64,000 nt of DNA from Bifidobacterium primatium (GTDB lineage Bacteria; Actinomycetota; Actinomycetes; Actinomycetales; Bifidobacteriaceae), in assembly GCF_002802875.1 (NCBI RefSeq), contig NZ_PEBI01000001.1:149830-213829 (forward strand), written 5' to 3'. The notes under the pieces were generated by a model, which saw only the letters and a program-made list of their open reading frames with translations, had not been told where the DNA came from and did not search any database. Below are positions 16,967-25,940 of this stretch, in pieces. Every line of letters starts with the position of its first letter. The first letter of the stretch is position 1. Made by a program: the position numbers and the translations under genes.

Positions 16967-17809
16967 TCACAGCGGCCAGTAGGGTGCCACTTCCTTGTCG
17001 AAGGCGTCGGACACCTTCTTCGCCACGACGGCGGGGTCGGTGTCCCAGATCTTCTGGTTGAACAGCTCGCATTCGATGTCGCCGCGCCAGCCGGTGTTCC
17101 ACACGGCCTCGGTGAGCGGCCTGAAGTCGATGACGCCCTCGCCCATGTAGTGGCGGCTGAGCAGCGGATCGGCCTCGAGCGGGGTCTTCCAATCGCACAC
17201 CTGGTACGTGGCGATGCGGCCTTCGCGTCCAGCACGGGCGATGGATTCCTGCACCTGCGGGTCCCAGAAGATGTGGAAGGTATCGACGGTCACGCCGACG
17301 GCCTTCGGGTTGAACGGCGCGGCGATGTCGAGCGCCTGGCCGAGCGTGGAGACGCACGCGCGGTCGGTGCAGTACATCGGGTGCAGCGGCTCGATGGCGA
17401 GCGTCACGCCGGCGTCGAGGGCGTCCTTCTCAAGCTCGGCGAGCGCCTCGCCGATGCGCAGGCGCGCGCCGGTAAGGTCCTTGGAGCCTTCGGGCAGGCC
17501 GCCGACGACGAGCACGAGCACGTGGCAGTCGAGCGCGGCGGTCTCTTCGATGAGCTTGCGGTTGTCGTCGATGGAGGCGCGGCGGGCGGGCTCCTCCTCC
17601 ATGGTGAAGAAGCCGCCGCGGCACATCGTGGAGACGCGCAGGCCGGAGTCCTTCACCATCTTCACGGCGGTGTCGAGACCGACTTCCTCGACGGGTTCGC
17701 GCCACAGGCCGATGCTCCGGTAACCGGCCTCGGAGCACACGCGCAGCGCGGTGGCGAGATCGGCGTACTTGATGGTGGCCTGGTTCATCGAAAGAATCGG
17801 ATTCGTCAT
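16967..17809 (-). CDS. Sugar phosphate isomerase/epimerase (TIM barrel, AP-endonuclease 2 fold)
   Basis: 280 residues, a xylose-isomerase-like TIM barrel. Such enzymes use a divalent metal to move a keto group or invert a carbon in sugars and sugar acids. Metal-site elements: IEPLHPMY (Glu and His), VTVDTFHIFWDP (Asp and His), YQVCDWK (Asp) and the C-terminal ECELFNQ (Glu). ATG 17809 is preceded by GAAAGAAG; the in-frame extension upstream lacks similarity. It is last of a minus-strand set SDR, FAD oxidoreductase, Gfo/Idh/MocA, isomerase, pointing to a short catabolic pathway for a rare sugar or sugar acid. Exact substrate not determinable. Confidence 0.8.
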   Translation of the reverse strand: MTNPILSMNQATIKYADLATALRVCSEAGYRSIGLWREPVEEVGLDTAVKMVKDSGLRVSTMCRGGFFTMEEEPARRASIDDNRKLIEETAALDCHVLVLVVGGLPEGSKDLTGARLRIGEALAELEKDALDAGVTLAIEPLHPMYCTDRACVSTLGQALDIAAPFNPKAVGVTVDTFHIFWDPQVQESIARAGREGRIATYQVCDWKTPLEADPLLSRHYMGEGVIDFRPLTEAVWNTGWRGDIECELFNQKIWDTDPAVVAKKVSDAFDKEVAPYWPL

Positions 17810-17935
17810 GATAATGCTTCTTTCGTATATGTATGGATATGGGGTGGGGCGAAGGACGGACCGCGAGGTCCGCGCCTCCCGCCCCACCCGGAGTCGGGGA
17901 GTCGGCCCGAATCAGCGCAGCCGACTCGGATCAGA

Positions 17936-19090
17936 TCAGAGCAGGTTTTCGGGGACCTCGATCTTGCGGCCTTCCTTGGCGCTTTCGTAGCCGAGGTTGG
18001 CCAGACGCACGCCGCGGGCGCCGGATTCGAAGTCGTACGGGTAGGGCTTGTGCTCGACGAGGGCGCGGATGTACTCCTCCCACTGGGCCTTGAAGCCGTT
18101 CTCGAACTGCTCGTCGGTGGCGATCTCCTGCCAGTTATCCCAGTAGTTGTGCGGATCCGGGACGTCCGGGTTCCAGAAGGCGAGCGGCGTGGCCGGGCGG
18201 GCCTGGATCTTGGCGGTGAACAGGCCGATGACGGCGGAGCCGAGCGTGCCGTCCACCTGGAATTCGACGAGTTCGTCGCGGAACACGCGGGTGTTCCAGG
18301 AGGAGTTCATCTGCACGGTGATGCCGTTGACGGTGTTGAACACGGCGTAGGCGGCGTCCTCGGCGGTGGCGTCATAGTGGTTGCCCTGCTCGTCCCAGCG
18401 GTCGGGGATCTCGGTCTTGGCGTCGGCGTAGACATCGGTGATGCGGCCGAAGAGGTTCTCGATGATGTAGTTCCAGTGCGGGAACATGTCGGAGATCATG
18501 CCGCCGCCCTGCTCCTTCTTGTAGTTCCAGCTGGGGCGCTGGGACTTGTGCCAGTCGCCTTCGAACACCCAGTAGCCGAACTCGCCGTGCACGGAGAGGA
18601 TGCGACCGAAGAAGCCGGAGTCGATGAGACGGCGCAGCTTGAGGAAGCCGGGCAGGAACAGCTTGTCGTGCACCACGCCGGAGACGACGTCGTGCTCCTT
18701 GCCGAGCTTGACGAGCTCGACGGCGTCCTCGAGGGTCTCGGCGATGGGCTTTTCGGTGTAGACGGCCTTCTTGCCGGCCTTGATGGCCTTTTCGATGGCG
18801 GCCACGCGAGCGGAGGTGACGAGGAAGTCGGCGTACAGCGGGTACTTGTCGTCGGCGAGCACGGAGTCGAGATCGGTGGTGTACTTGATGCCGCCGTGCT
18901 TTTCGGAGACGGCCTTGAGCTTGTCCTCGTGGCGTCCGACCAGGATCGGGTCGAGCTGCACACGGGAGCCGTCGGAAAGTTCGACGCCGCCCTGCTCAAT
19001 GATCGGGAGGATGGAGCGCACGAGATGCTGGCGATAGCCCATGCGGCCGGTCGCGCCATTGAGAATCACGCCCAGAGTCTTATCTGCCAT
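17936..19090 (-). CDS. Gfo/Idh/MocA-family oxidoreductase
   Basis: 384 residues, NAD(P)-dependent dehydrogenase acting on a sugar or cyclitol. An N-terminal Rossmann start LGVILNGATGRMGYRQHL, the family signature TEKPIA near residue 125, and a C-terminal substrate domain (GGGMISDMFPHWNYIIE) with the catalytic His region. A ribosome site GGAACA-type lies before ATG 19090. It sits between the FAD oxidoreductase (150 bases upstream, with a hairpin repeat in between) and the isomerase (126 bases downstream), all on the minus strand. Confidence 0.88.
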   Translation of the reverse strand: MADKTLGVILNGATGRMGYRQHLVRSILPIIEQGGVELSDGSRVQLDPILVGRHEDKLKAVSEKHGGIKYTTDLDSVLADDKYPLYADFLVTSARVAAIEKAIKAGKKAVYTEKPIAETLEDAVELVKLGKEHDVVSGVVHDKLFLPGFLKLRRLIDSGFFGRILSVHGEFGYWVFEGDWHKSQRPSWNYKKEQGGGMISDMFPHWNYIIENLFGRITDVYADAKTEIPDRWDEQGNHYDATAEDAAYAVFNTVNGITVQMNSSWNTRVFRDELVEFQVDGTLGSAVIGLFTAKIQARPATPLAFWNPDVPDPHNYWDNWQEIATDEQFENGFKAQWEEYIRALVEHKPYPYDFESGARGVRLANLGYESAKEGRKIEVPENLL

Positions 19091-19161
19091 GATGGTTGTT
19101 CCTTTCGGGATTGTGTTTGTTTGATTGAGTTGATTGATTGACGATTTGTGTTGGCATTAAT

Positions 19162-19211
19162 GGCTCCCCTCATGATTGAGGGGAGCTGTCGGCAAAGCCG
19201 ACTGAGGGGAG
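19162..19211. repeat. CTCCCCTC-type hairpin repeat
   Basis: A 50-base element with two stems: GGCTCCCCTCA..TGAGGGGAGC and GTCGGC/GCCGAC, then GAGGGGAG. It differs from the copy at 29625-29674 at one base. Located between the FAD oxidoreductase and the Gfo/Idh/MocA gene. Confidence 0.85.
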
Positions 19212-19240
19212 TTGACCCCGCGAGGAATCAATCCCCGCAA

Positions 19241-21304
19241 TCAGTCGATGTTGCCGTTCTCGCGATAGGAGCGCCAGACGTTCTCGAAGAAATCGTCGTC
19301 CTCGGGAATCGGATGCACCGGTCGCCAGCTGCAGGAGACGGTGCCGTTGGCCTGGGTGTCGGAGTCCTGGCTGAACCTCGTCTCCTGGGTCACGCCGTTG
19401 TAGGCGCCGCCGTCGAGCTTGAAGCGGAAGATGTCCTCCATGTCGAGCGGGGTGTCGGGATCGTCGCCGTAGCCCTTGACCGGCAGGTCGCCTTCGGGGT
19501 TCGTGTAGAGCACGGAGCCGCGGGAGGTGTTGCCGGCATGGTCGGCGTATTCGGCCATGGCGCCGAGGTACACATAGGCGGTGGTGAGGATGTCGCGCAC
19601 GAGGAACAGACGGTCGACGCTGCGGCGGGAGCCGGCGTTGGCGCTCACGGTGCTCTCGTATTCGTCGAGCCATTCGCCCACCTGACGGTAGGCGGCATCG
19701 ACCTCGTCCTTCTGGCGGACAGGGCCGGCCTTGGCGCTCATAAGCTCCTGCACGTTCTTCATGTACTGGTGCACGTTCTCGGCTCCGCTCTGTGCGGCGC
19801 GCGCGGTGGCGGTGTCGAACAGGTCGAAGTCCTCCTTCGCGCGGTTCGCCACGGCGGCCTCGAACGCCGTGTCGTCAAGGGTGGCTGCGTCAGAGCGGCG
19901 GGCGGCGATGTACGTGGCGGCGCGGATCGCGGCGACCTGCCCGGCGTTCAGGCCGGTGCCGCCGGGACGGTATACGCCGTGCACGCCGTCGGCCTCGCCG
20001 ATCGGGAACATGCCTTCGACGTTGGAGCGCCACCAGGCGTCCATGACCAGTCCGCCGTTGTTGTGCTGGGCGCACAGGTCGATGCGCAGCATCTCCTTCT
20101 CGAGGTCGACGCCCGGATTCTTCTCCAGGTAGAACTGGTAGGCGGGCTCGTTCATGTGGCGCAGGCGCTCGATGGGGGTGCCGGTCAGTGCGCCGGCCTG
20201 CTCGAGGTACTCGTAGGCCTCCTTGTCGAGCTTGGAGGCGTCGAGCTCGGGCTGCACGGGGTTGGAACGGAAGTCCAGGTACACCTTGCGGCCGCGCAGC
20301 ACGGTCTCGCGGTAGACAAGCAGGTCGATGAGGGAGCTGCCGTCGCGGGCCTTGCGGATGTCGAACGGCCACTGGTAGCCCTTAAGGAAGATCAGCGAGA
20401 GCTGACGGCCGTAGTCCGGGATGGCCTCGGAGAGGAACTCGCGTTCGTCGGAGCCGTCCTGGGCGGTGGAGACGAAGCGCGGCAGCACCTGCATGTAGGT
20501 GCCGGAGACGTTCCACTTCGGATTGGTGGAGGCGAGACCGAACTGCCATTCGGTGAGGTTCTTGCCGTCCACGCCGGCACGGTAGGCGGCGCCGGAGGCG
20601 CCCCACTGGCCGTTGGGGTACACGCGGTTGCTGTAGATGCCGGCGGGGCCGCCGGTCGCGTAGACGAGGTTGGCGGTGCGCAGCACCAGGAAGCGGGACT
20701 CCTCGGCGCCGTCCTGCACGTCGGTGCGCAGCACGAGCAGGCCGACGACCTTGCGACCGCCCTTGCCATCGTCGGCGGTGAGGATGTCGACCACGCGGCA
20801 GCGGTCGTAGGTGCGGATGCCCTTGGACTCCACCGAGGCCTGCAGGTGCTCGACCATGGACTTGGAGGTGTAGGGTCCGATGGACGTGGCGCGGCGACGG
20901 GGGTCGTGGTCGGTCTTGTAGCCGATGTACTCACCGTACTTGTTGCGCGGGAACGGGACGCCGAGGTCGCACAGGTGCAGGAAGCCCTGGGCGGAGACGG
21001 CCGCCTCCACGAGCGCGGTGTCGCCGTCGACGGCGCCGCCTTCGAACAGGGTCTGCGCCATCTCGCGCACGGAGTCGGGGTCGCCGCCGGAGAGGGTGAG
21101 CTTGTAGTAGGTCTGCTTGTCGGAGCCGGCGTTGCGGGAGGTGCCGCCGTTGATGTGGTCGGAGACCAGCACCACGTCGGTGACGCCCAGGTCGTACAGG
21201 CGTTCCGCGGCGCAGTATCCCGCGGCGCCAGTGCCGACCACGACGGCCTGGTGGGTGACGACCGGCACGTCGTGGCCGGCGATCGTGAGTGTGGTTTCGT
21301 TCAT
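19241..21304 (-). CDS. FAD-dependent oxidoreductase of the fumarate-reductase flavoprotein type
   Basis: 687 residues. The N-terminal dinucleotide-binding motif is AVVVGTGAAGYCAAERL near residue 18, then GGTSRNAGSDKQTYYKL. The middle GYKTDHDPRRRATS and the FAD-binding C-terminal GTGLNAGQVAAIRAATYIA resemble succinate dehydrogenase/fumarate reductase flavoproteins, but no iron-sulphur or membrane subunit is nearby. This suggests a soluble enzyme reducing or oxidising a sugar-derived acid. ATG 21304 has GAAGG upstream; the longer open frame lacks similarity. It lies in a minus-strand set with an SDR (289 bases upstream) and the Gfo/Idh/MocA gene. Confidence 0.8.
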   Translation of the reverse strand: MNETTLTIAGHDVPVVTHQAVVVGTGAAGYCAAERLYDLGVTDVVLVSDHINGGTSRNAGSDKQTYYKLTLSGGDPDSVREMAQTLFEGGAVDGDTALVEAAVSAQGFLHLCDLGVPFPRNKYGEYIGYKTDHDPRRRATSIGPYTSKSMVEHLQASVESKGIRTYDRCRVVDILTADDGKGGRKVVGLLVLRTDVQDGAEESRFLVLRTANLVYATGGPAGIYSNRVYPNGQWGASGAAYRAGVDGKNLTEWQFGLASTNPKWNVSGTYMQVLPRFVSTAQDGSDEREFLSEAIPDYGRQLSLIFLKGYQWPFDIRKARDGSSLIDLLVYRETVLRGRKVYLDFRSNPVQPELDASKLDKEAYEYLEQAGALTGTPIERLRHMNEPAYQFYLEKNPGVDLEKEMLRIDLCAQHNNGGLVMDAWWRSNVEGMFPIGEADGVHGVYRPGGTGLNAGQVAAIRAATYIAARRSDAATLDDTAFEAAVANRAKEDFDLFDTATARAAQSGAENVHQYMKNVQELMSAKAGPVRQKDEVDAAYRQVGEWLDEYESTVSANAGSRRSVDRLFLVRDILTTAYVYLGAMAEYADHAGNTSRGSVLYTNPEGDLPVKGYGDDPDTPLDMEDIFRFKLDGGAYNGVTQETRFSQDSDTQANGTVSCSWRPVHPIPEDDDFFENVWRSYRENGNID

Positions 21305-21593
21305 ATTGGTGCCTTCAGAAAGTATTGCCTTGGGGAGGTCCGGGCGGTCATTGCCCGAAATCGGATGGCTGGATGGATTTGGCTTGGAGAAAAGGATTGA
21401 TGGCCCCTTTCGGGGGCGTCGGGCCGGATGCCGTGGACGAAGGTGCATGAATCCTATGGAAGGAAAGGAGGAGTTGTTTCATAAGTCATGCGGTTGAAAG
21501 CCTGGGTTCCTTCGTCCAGACCGCCGCGGATCCCGCACAGAGGAGGATGCGGTTCGCGGCGCGGCCGTCGGCCCGCGAAAGGGGCCAGGTCTG

Positions 21594-22391
21594 TCAGAGC
21601 ACCGGGATGTGCATGCCGCCGTCGACGTTGATGATGTCGCCGGTGGAGTACGGGGTGTTGCCGGAGGCGAGGATGGACACGGCGCCGGCCACGTCTGCGG
21701 GCTTGCCCCAGCGGCCGATCGGGGCGCCGCCGTTGGCGAAGAAGGTGTTGTACTTGTCGTGCACGGTGGAGGTCATGCTCGTGGCGATGATGCCCGGGCG
21801 GACCTCGTAGACCACGATGCCTTCGGGGGCGAGGCGCACGGCCCACAGCGAGGTGGCCATGTGCACGCCGGCCTTGGAGATGCAGTACTCGCCGCGGTTG
21901 AGCGAGACCGTCTCGGCGGAGGTGGACGCCATGTTGATGATGGTGGCGACCGGCTGCTCCGGCGGTTCGGGGAGCTTGTCGAGCGGTCCGCGCAGTTCGA
22001 TGACGCGGTTGGCGAAGGCCTGGGTGAGGAAGTACGGTCCGCGCAGGTTGATGCCCAGCACGCGGTCGAAGCTTTCGGGAGTGGCCTCGAGCAGGTCCTT
22101 GCGCTCCTTGGGGGCGACGCCTGCGTTGTTCACCAGCACGTCGAGGCGGCCCCAGGCGTTCACGGCGTCGTCGAGGTAGCGCTTATGGTCGTCGAAGTTG
22201 TCGACGGAGCCCTGCACGTAACGCACGAGGGAGTCGTCGCCGGCCTCTTCACGCAGTTCGGCGAGCACGTCGGTCGGCTCGTCCCACACATCGAGGATGG
22301 ACACGGCGAAGCCGTCGGCAATCAGTCGCTTCGCGATTCCGAAACCGATTCCCTGCTTACCACCAGTAACAAGAGCAACTTTGTGCGTCAT
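21594..22391 (-). CDS. Short-chain dehydrogenase/reductase (SDR)
   Basis: 265 residues, NAD(P)-dependent oxidoreductase. TGGKQGIGFGIAKRL gives the TGxxxGIG cofactor motif, LVNNAGV the NNAG motif, and the active site is Ser-Tyr-Lys with YCISKAG; the C-terminal GDIINVDGGMHIP is typical of sugar-type SDRs. ATG 22391 has AAGGAG upstream. A perfect 18-base palindrome (22441-22458) lies 50 bases before the start and is very probably the LacI operator for this gene and the minus-strand set beginning with it. Confidence 0.9.
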   Translation of the reverse strand: MTHKVALVTGGKQGIGFGIAKRLIADGFAVSILDVWDEPTDVLAELREEAGDDSLVRYVQGSVDNFDDHKRYLDDAVNAWGRLDVLVNNAGVAPKERKDLLEATPESFDRVLGINLRGPYFLTQAFANRVIELRGPLDKLPEPPEQPVATIINMASTSAETVSLNRGEYCISKAGVHMATSLWAVRLAPEGIVVYEVRPGIIATSMTSTVHDKYNTFFANGGAPIGRWGKPADVAGAVSILASGNTPYSTGDIINVDGGMHIPVL

Positions 22392-22440
22392 CGCAATCTC
22401 CTTAACGGTTTTCTTGCTGTCGTTTTGAACCATACACCAT

Positions 22441-22458
22441 TTTGAAACCGGTTTCAAA
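22441..22458. promoter_or_regulatory. LacI-type operator, 18-base perfect palindrome
   Basis: TTTGAAACCGGTTTCAAA is fully palindromic with the central CG typical of LacI-family operators. It contains the same 14-base core as the operator in the promoter of the lone small peptide gene (55892-55905). It lies upstream of the SDR and faces the MFS gene on the other side. Confidence 0.8.
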
Positions 22459-22651
22459 TCAAATCAAGAATCAGTCGCGAAACACCGGAAAAATCATTGT
22501 TTTCGAAAATTTATTTTCCAAACATATGACGTCGCCAAAACCAATCGGCACAACGGCTTTCAAGGTCTCGACACGCCAACGGAAAAGCAAATCGTGGCAA
22601 CATGTCGTCACGACACTCCGAAAAGGCATGGTATCGTAATTTTCCAGCGAT

Positions 22652-22663
22652 GTAACTAGTTAC
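22652..22663. promoter_or_regulatory. LacI-type operator GTAACTAGTTAC
   Basis: A perfect 12-base palindrome 163 bases upstream of the MFS start. Close variants occur before the ABC binding protein (47741-47752), the second lyase (47873-47884) and the third LacI gene (43385-43396), defining a shared site. A possible -10 TATCGT lies at 22632-22637. Confidence 0.7.
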
Positions 22664-22825
22664 CTAAATGACATTCACATCACCGCTGCCGCATCACTGC
22701 GAACGGTCCGGACGCCCGATGTCCGACCGGCCGATGACGGAACGATGATGGACGTCATACAGATAGCATCCTACATCCCCCACCCACGTTTCCCCTATGA
22801 TTTGCAGCAGATGCAAAGGAGCATG

Positions 22826-24076
22826 ATGAACATCAACGTCAAGAACGCCGCCGTCACCGACGCGCAGCAGAACTCATTCCCCTGGAGGCCGTCGATAGCC
22901 CAGTTCTTCGGCACCATCGGCTTCTACGCCCCGTTCTTCGGCATCAGCGCCGTGCTGCTGCCGGCCAAAATCCAGATGATCGCCCCCGACCAGAAGGTCT
23001 CCATGGTGGCGAGCGCCACGAGCATCACACTGCTCATCTCCGTGTTCGCCGGCTTCATCTGCGGCGCCCTGTGCGACATGACGCGCTCCCGATTCGGCGC
23101 CCGCACGCCGTGGATCGTCGGCGGCGGCATCCTCGCCACCGTCTGCCTCGTCATCTTCGCCACGTCGTCGAACGCCACCGTCGCACTGGGTGCATGGTAC
23201 GTGTATGTGGTGTGGTACAACGCCGTCATGGCCGCAGCCATGGCGTGGATGCCCGACCTCATCGCCCCGAAGTACCGCGGCACGGCGAGCTCCATGTTCG
23301 GCGTGGCCACGCAGATCGGTCTCAACGGAGCCCAGTCGCTTGCCTCCCTCTACATCACCAACGTCTCCAAGGGCGTGTTCATCCTGCTGATCGTCGCCGA
23401 CGTCGCGTTGATTCTCGCCGTCATCATCTGCCAGGAGAAGTCGAACAAGCATGTGCCGCGCGAGCCGTTCTCCTTCGAATCGTTCAAGACGAACTTCCTG
23501 CCGCCGCGCCATGCCGGCCGTGACTACTGGTTCGCTGCGCTAGCCCGCCTCATGTACATGATGCCCGGCGGCATCGGCACCTACCGCCTCTACACGCTGA
23601 CCGACTACATGCACACCCCCGCCGAGGCCGCCGCCAAGTGGATGAGCCTCATGGCCGCGCTGAGCCTGGTGATGGCCATCGTCGCCGCCGTGATCTCCGG
23701 CCCGTTGGCCGACAAGCTCAAGACCATCAAGGTACCGGTCGCCGTGGCCGTGTTCCTGGTGGGCGTGCCCTGCTGGCTGCCGTTCTTCATCCCGACGCCG
23801 CTCATGTACACCATCTACGTGGCCCTGTCCGGTCTCGGCGGCGGCATCTTCGTCGCCCTCGACCAGGCGCTGATGACCTCCGTGCTGCCGAACCAGAAGA
23901 ACGCCGCCAAGGACCTCGCGTTCCTCAACGTGGCCGGCACCATCGGCCAGATGCTCGCCCCACTTCTGGCCGCCGCCGTCATCGGCGTCTTCGGCTACAT
24001 GGGACTGTTCCCGATGGGCTTCATCGTGCTGTCCATCGCCGCGGTGTCCGTCTTCGGCATCAAGGGCGTCAAGTGA
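22826..24076 (+). CDS. MFS transporter
   Basis: 416 residues with about 12 membrane helices, a secondary carrier probably for a sugar or sugar acid. The loop after helix 2 has DMTRSRFGARTPWIVGG, the pattern seen in major-facilitator sugar carriers. Two adjacent ATGs follow AAGGAG (22816-22821); I use 22826, spaced 4 bases, giving MNINVKN. It is divergent from the SDR gene, with operators at 22441-22458 and 22652-22663 between them, so it is likely induced with the carbohydrate locus. A strong terminator follows. Confidence 0.85.
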   Translation: MNINVKNAAVTDAQQNSFPWRPSIAQFFGTIGFYAPFFGISAVLLPAKIQMIAPDQKVSMVASATSITLLISVFAGFICGALCDMTRSRFGARTPWIVGGGILATVCLVIFATSSNATVALGAWYVYVVWYNAVMAAAMAWMPDLIAPKYRGTASSMFGVATQIGLNGAQSLASLYITNVSKGVFILLIVADVALILAVIICQEKSNKHVPREPFSFESFKTNFLPPRHAGRDYWFAALARLMYMMPGGIGTYRLYTLTDYMHTPAEAAAKWMSLMAALSLVMAIVAAVISGPLADKLKTIKVPVAVAVFLVGVPCWLPFFIPTPLMYTIYVALSGLGGGIFVALDQALMTSVLPNQKNAAKDLAFLNVAGTIGQMLAPLLAAAVIGVFGYMGLFPMGFIVLSIAAVSVFGIKGVK

Positions 24077-24100
24077 TTTAGGTCTTCCCCTCCCTTTTCG

Positions 24101-24140
24101 AACGTTCCGCATGGTCCGTCAACCATGCGGAACGTTTTTT
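24101..24140 (+). terminator. Rho-independent terminator of the MFS gene
   Basis: AACGTTCCGCATGGT (24101-24115) pairs perfectly with ACCATGCGGAACGTT (24122-24136) across a six-base loop, followed by a run of six T. Confidence 0.92.
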
Positions 24141-24162
24141 CATATGCGTTGACGAACACACG

Positions 24163-24200
24163 AAGGCCTCGCATGTACGATACGATGCGAGGCCTTTATT
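24163..24200 (-). terminator. Terminator-like hairpin after the GH43 gene
   Basis: AAGGCCTCGCAT (24163-24174) pairs perfectly with ATGCGAGGCCTT (24185-24196). It lies 55 bases beyond the GH43 stop on the minus strand and between convergent genes; T-runs are short on both strands, so it may act bidirectionally. Confidence 0.65.
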
Positions 24201-24254
24201 CTGCCGGCTTATGACCGTAACGGGCGACGGAATCGACGTCCGCCGCCCGTTACG

Positions 24255-25919
24255 TCAGCGCTTCTCCTCATAGTCGAGGTACTTGAAGTCGGCGTGGGAT
24301 TCGTGGGCGTCCATGTCCTGGGCACAGATGCCGAGCATGGCGCCGGTGAACGCGCAGCCCTTGATGGTGCGTTCCACGTAGTCGTCGCTGATGTGGTCGG
24401 CCGGCTGGTCGCCGCCGAGCGGCCTGAGCTCGCCGTCGCCCAGCGCATAGGAGAACCGCGCGACGGCGCCGCGCACCTCCACATGCAGCTTCACGGGGGC
24501 GTCGCCAGGGATCTCCACCTGCTCGCAGCCGTACTCAAGGTCCTCGTGGTCGCAGCGCAGAATCTGCAGCACGCGGGTGTCGGAGCCCTCGGTGTCGAAG
24601 GTGACGCACGCGTAGATCCAGTTCTGCGTGTCGTAGTAGAGCACCAGTCCCGCCATCTGCTGGAAGTTCTTCGGCCGGAAGTCGACCACGGTCTCGGCGT
24701 CGAAGTCGAAGTACTCCCAACGACGGGCGAACAGGCTCTGACGGTGCTGCGAGCGCAGCGACTGGCCGCCTTGGAGACGCAGCCAGCCGGGACGATCGGT
24801 GAGGCTGTAGTCCTCTTCCGGCACGAGTGCGGTGCGCAGCGTCTTGAGGCTCGGCGGAATGGCCGGATCGGTGACGGAGTCGACCTGTCCCGGAGCGAAC
24901 GCACCTTGGGCAGGGTCGTCGGCCGCTGCGGGGGCGAAGTCGATGCGTTCGGAATGGTCGAGCTTCTGCGTCACGCCCTGCGCGATCTTCGGCGCGGGAA
25001 CGTCGAGGTCGGGGCTGATGGTGTCGTTCTCCAGCCGCGGCCATCCGTCCTCGGTCCAGTGAATCTTCTGGATGCCGGTCTCGCGGCCGAGCGTGCAGTT
25101 GCCGCGTTCGGTGAGCGGACGGCCGCAGATCTGGGTCACGTACCATTCGTCGCCGATCTGGAGGAAGCAGCAGTGGCCCGACTTCTGCAGCGGGTTGGTC
25201 GGCTCGTCTCGCGCGGTGAGCAGCGGCGTGTACGGCGAATCCTCGAACGGGCCTTCGAGCGTGCGGGCGCGGGCCACGGTGGCGGCGTGCATGTAGCCGG
25301 TGCCGCCTGCCGCGCACAGCAGGTAGTACCAGCCGTTGCGCTTGAGAATCTGCGGTCCTTCGCACACACCGAGCTTGGTGCCCTTGTAGAAATGCTTGCG
25401 TTCGCCGATGAGTTTCATGGTCTCCGGGTCGAATTCCTGAATGACCGTGCCGGCGAACAGCTCGTGGCCGGGACGGTAGTCGTAGAGCATGTTGAGGAAC
25501 CATTTGCGGCCGTCGTCGTCATGGAAGATGGCGGGATCGAATCCGGATGCGGTGAGGAAGTGCGGTTCGCTCCACGGCCCGCGGATGTCGTCGGCGGTGA
25601 TGACGTAGTTGAGCGTGTCCTTGAACGGCGCATAGGTTTTGACGTCGGTGTAGACGAGCCAGAACTTGCCGTCGGCGTAGCTCAGATGCGGCGCCCACAG
25701 GGAGCCGGAGTCGTAGTTGCCGAGCAGGTTCACCTGGGATTCGCGGTTCACGGGCGAGGCGACCCATTCCCAGTTGACGAGGTCCTTGGAATGGTAGATG
25801 TCGATTCCGGGCCACCATTCGAACGTGCTGGTGGCGATGTAGTAGTCGTCGCCGACGCGCAGCGCGCTGGAGTCGGGATGGAATCCCGGCAGGATCGGAT
25901 TGTGGATCATGGTCGTCAT
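24255..25919 (-). CDS. Glycoside hydrolase family 43 (beta-xylosidase type)
   Basis: 554 residues, no signal peptide, so it would act on imported oligosaccharides. Five-bladed propeller with NPILPGFHPDSS (catalytic base Asp), GFDPAIFHDDDG (second Asp) and VCEGPQILKRNGWYYL (acid Glu). The N-terminal pattern IATSTFEWWPGIDIYHSKDLVNW is that of GH43 beta-xylosidases with a C-terminal beta-sandwich domain, which is present from about residue 350. Beta-xylosidase or alpha-arabinofuranosidase are both possible. ATG 25919 has AAAGGAG upstream. Last of an apparent GH28-GH36-GH43 operon, 21 bases after GH36. Confidence 0.9.
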   Translation of the reverse strand: MTTMIHNPILPGFHPDSSALRVGDDYYIATSTFEWWPGIDIYHSKDLVNWEWVASPVNRESQVNLLGNYDSGSLWAPHLSYADGKFWLVYTDVKTYAPFKDTLNYVITADDIRGPWSEPHFLTASGFDPAIFHDDDGRKWFLNMLYDYRPGHELFAGTVIQEFDPETMKLIGERKHFYKGTKLGVCEGPQILKRNGWYYLLCAAGGTGYMHAATVARARTLEGPFEDSPYTPLLTARDEPTNPLQKSGHCCFLQIGDEWYVTQICGRPLTERGNCTLGRETGIQKIHWTEDGWPRLENDTISPDLDVPAPKIAQGVTQKLDHSERIDFAPAAADDPAQGAFAPGQVDSVTDPAIPPSLKTLRTALVPEEDYSLTDRPGWLRLQGGQSLRSQHRQSLFARRWEYFDFDAETVVDFRPKNFQQMAGLVLYYDTQNWIYACVTFDTEGSDTRVLQILRCDHEDLEYGCEQVEIPGDAPVKLHVEVRGAVARFSYALGDGELRPLGGDQPADHISDDYVERTIKGCAFTGAMLGICAQDMDAHESHADFKYLDYEEKR

Positions 25920-25940
25920 AGGAACTCCTTTGTCATGGAA

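Noticed and set aside
21399-21414. GGCCCC...GGGGGC hairpin between SDR and FAD genes as terminator
   Set aside because: Short stem, no T-run on either strand; not enough to call.
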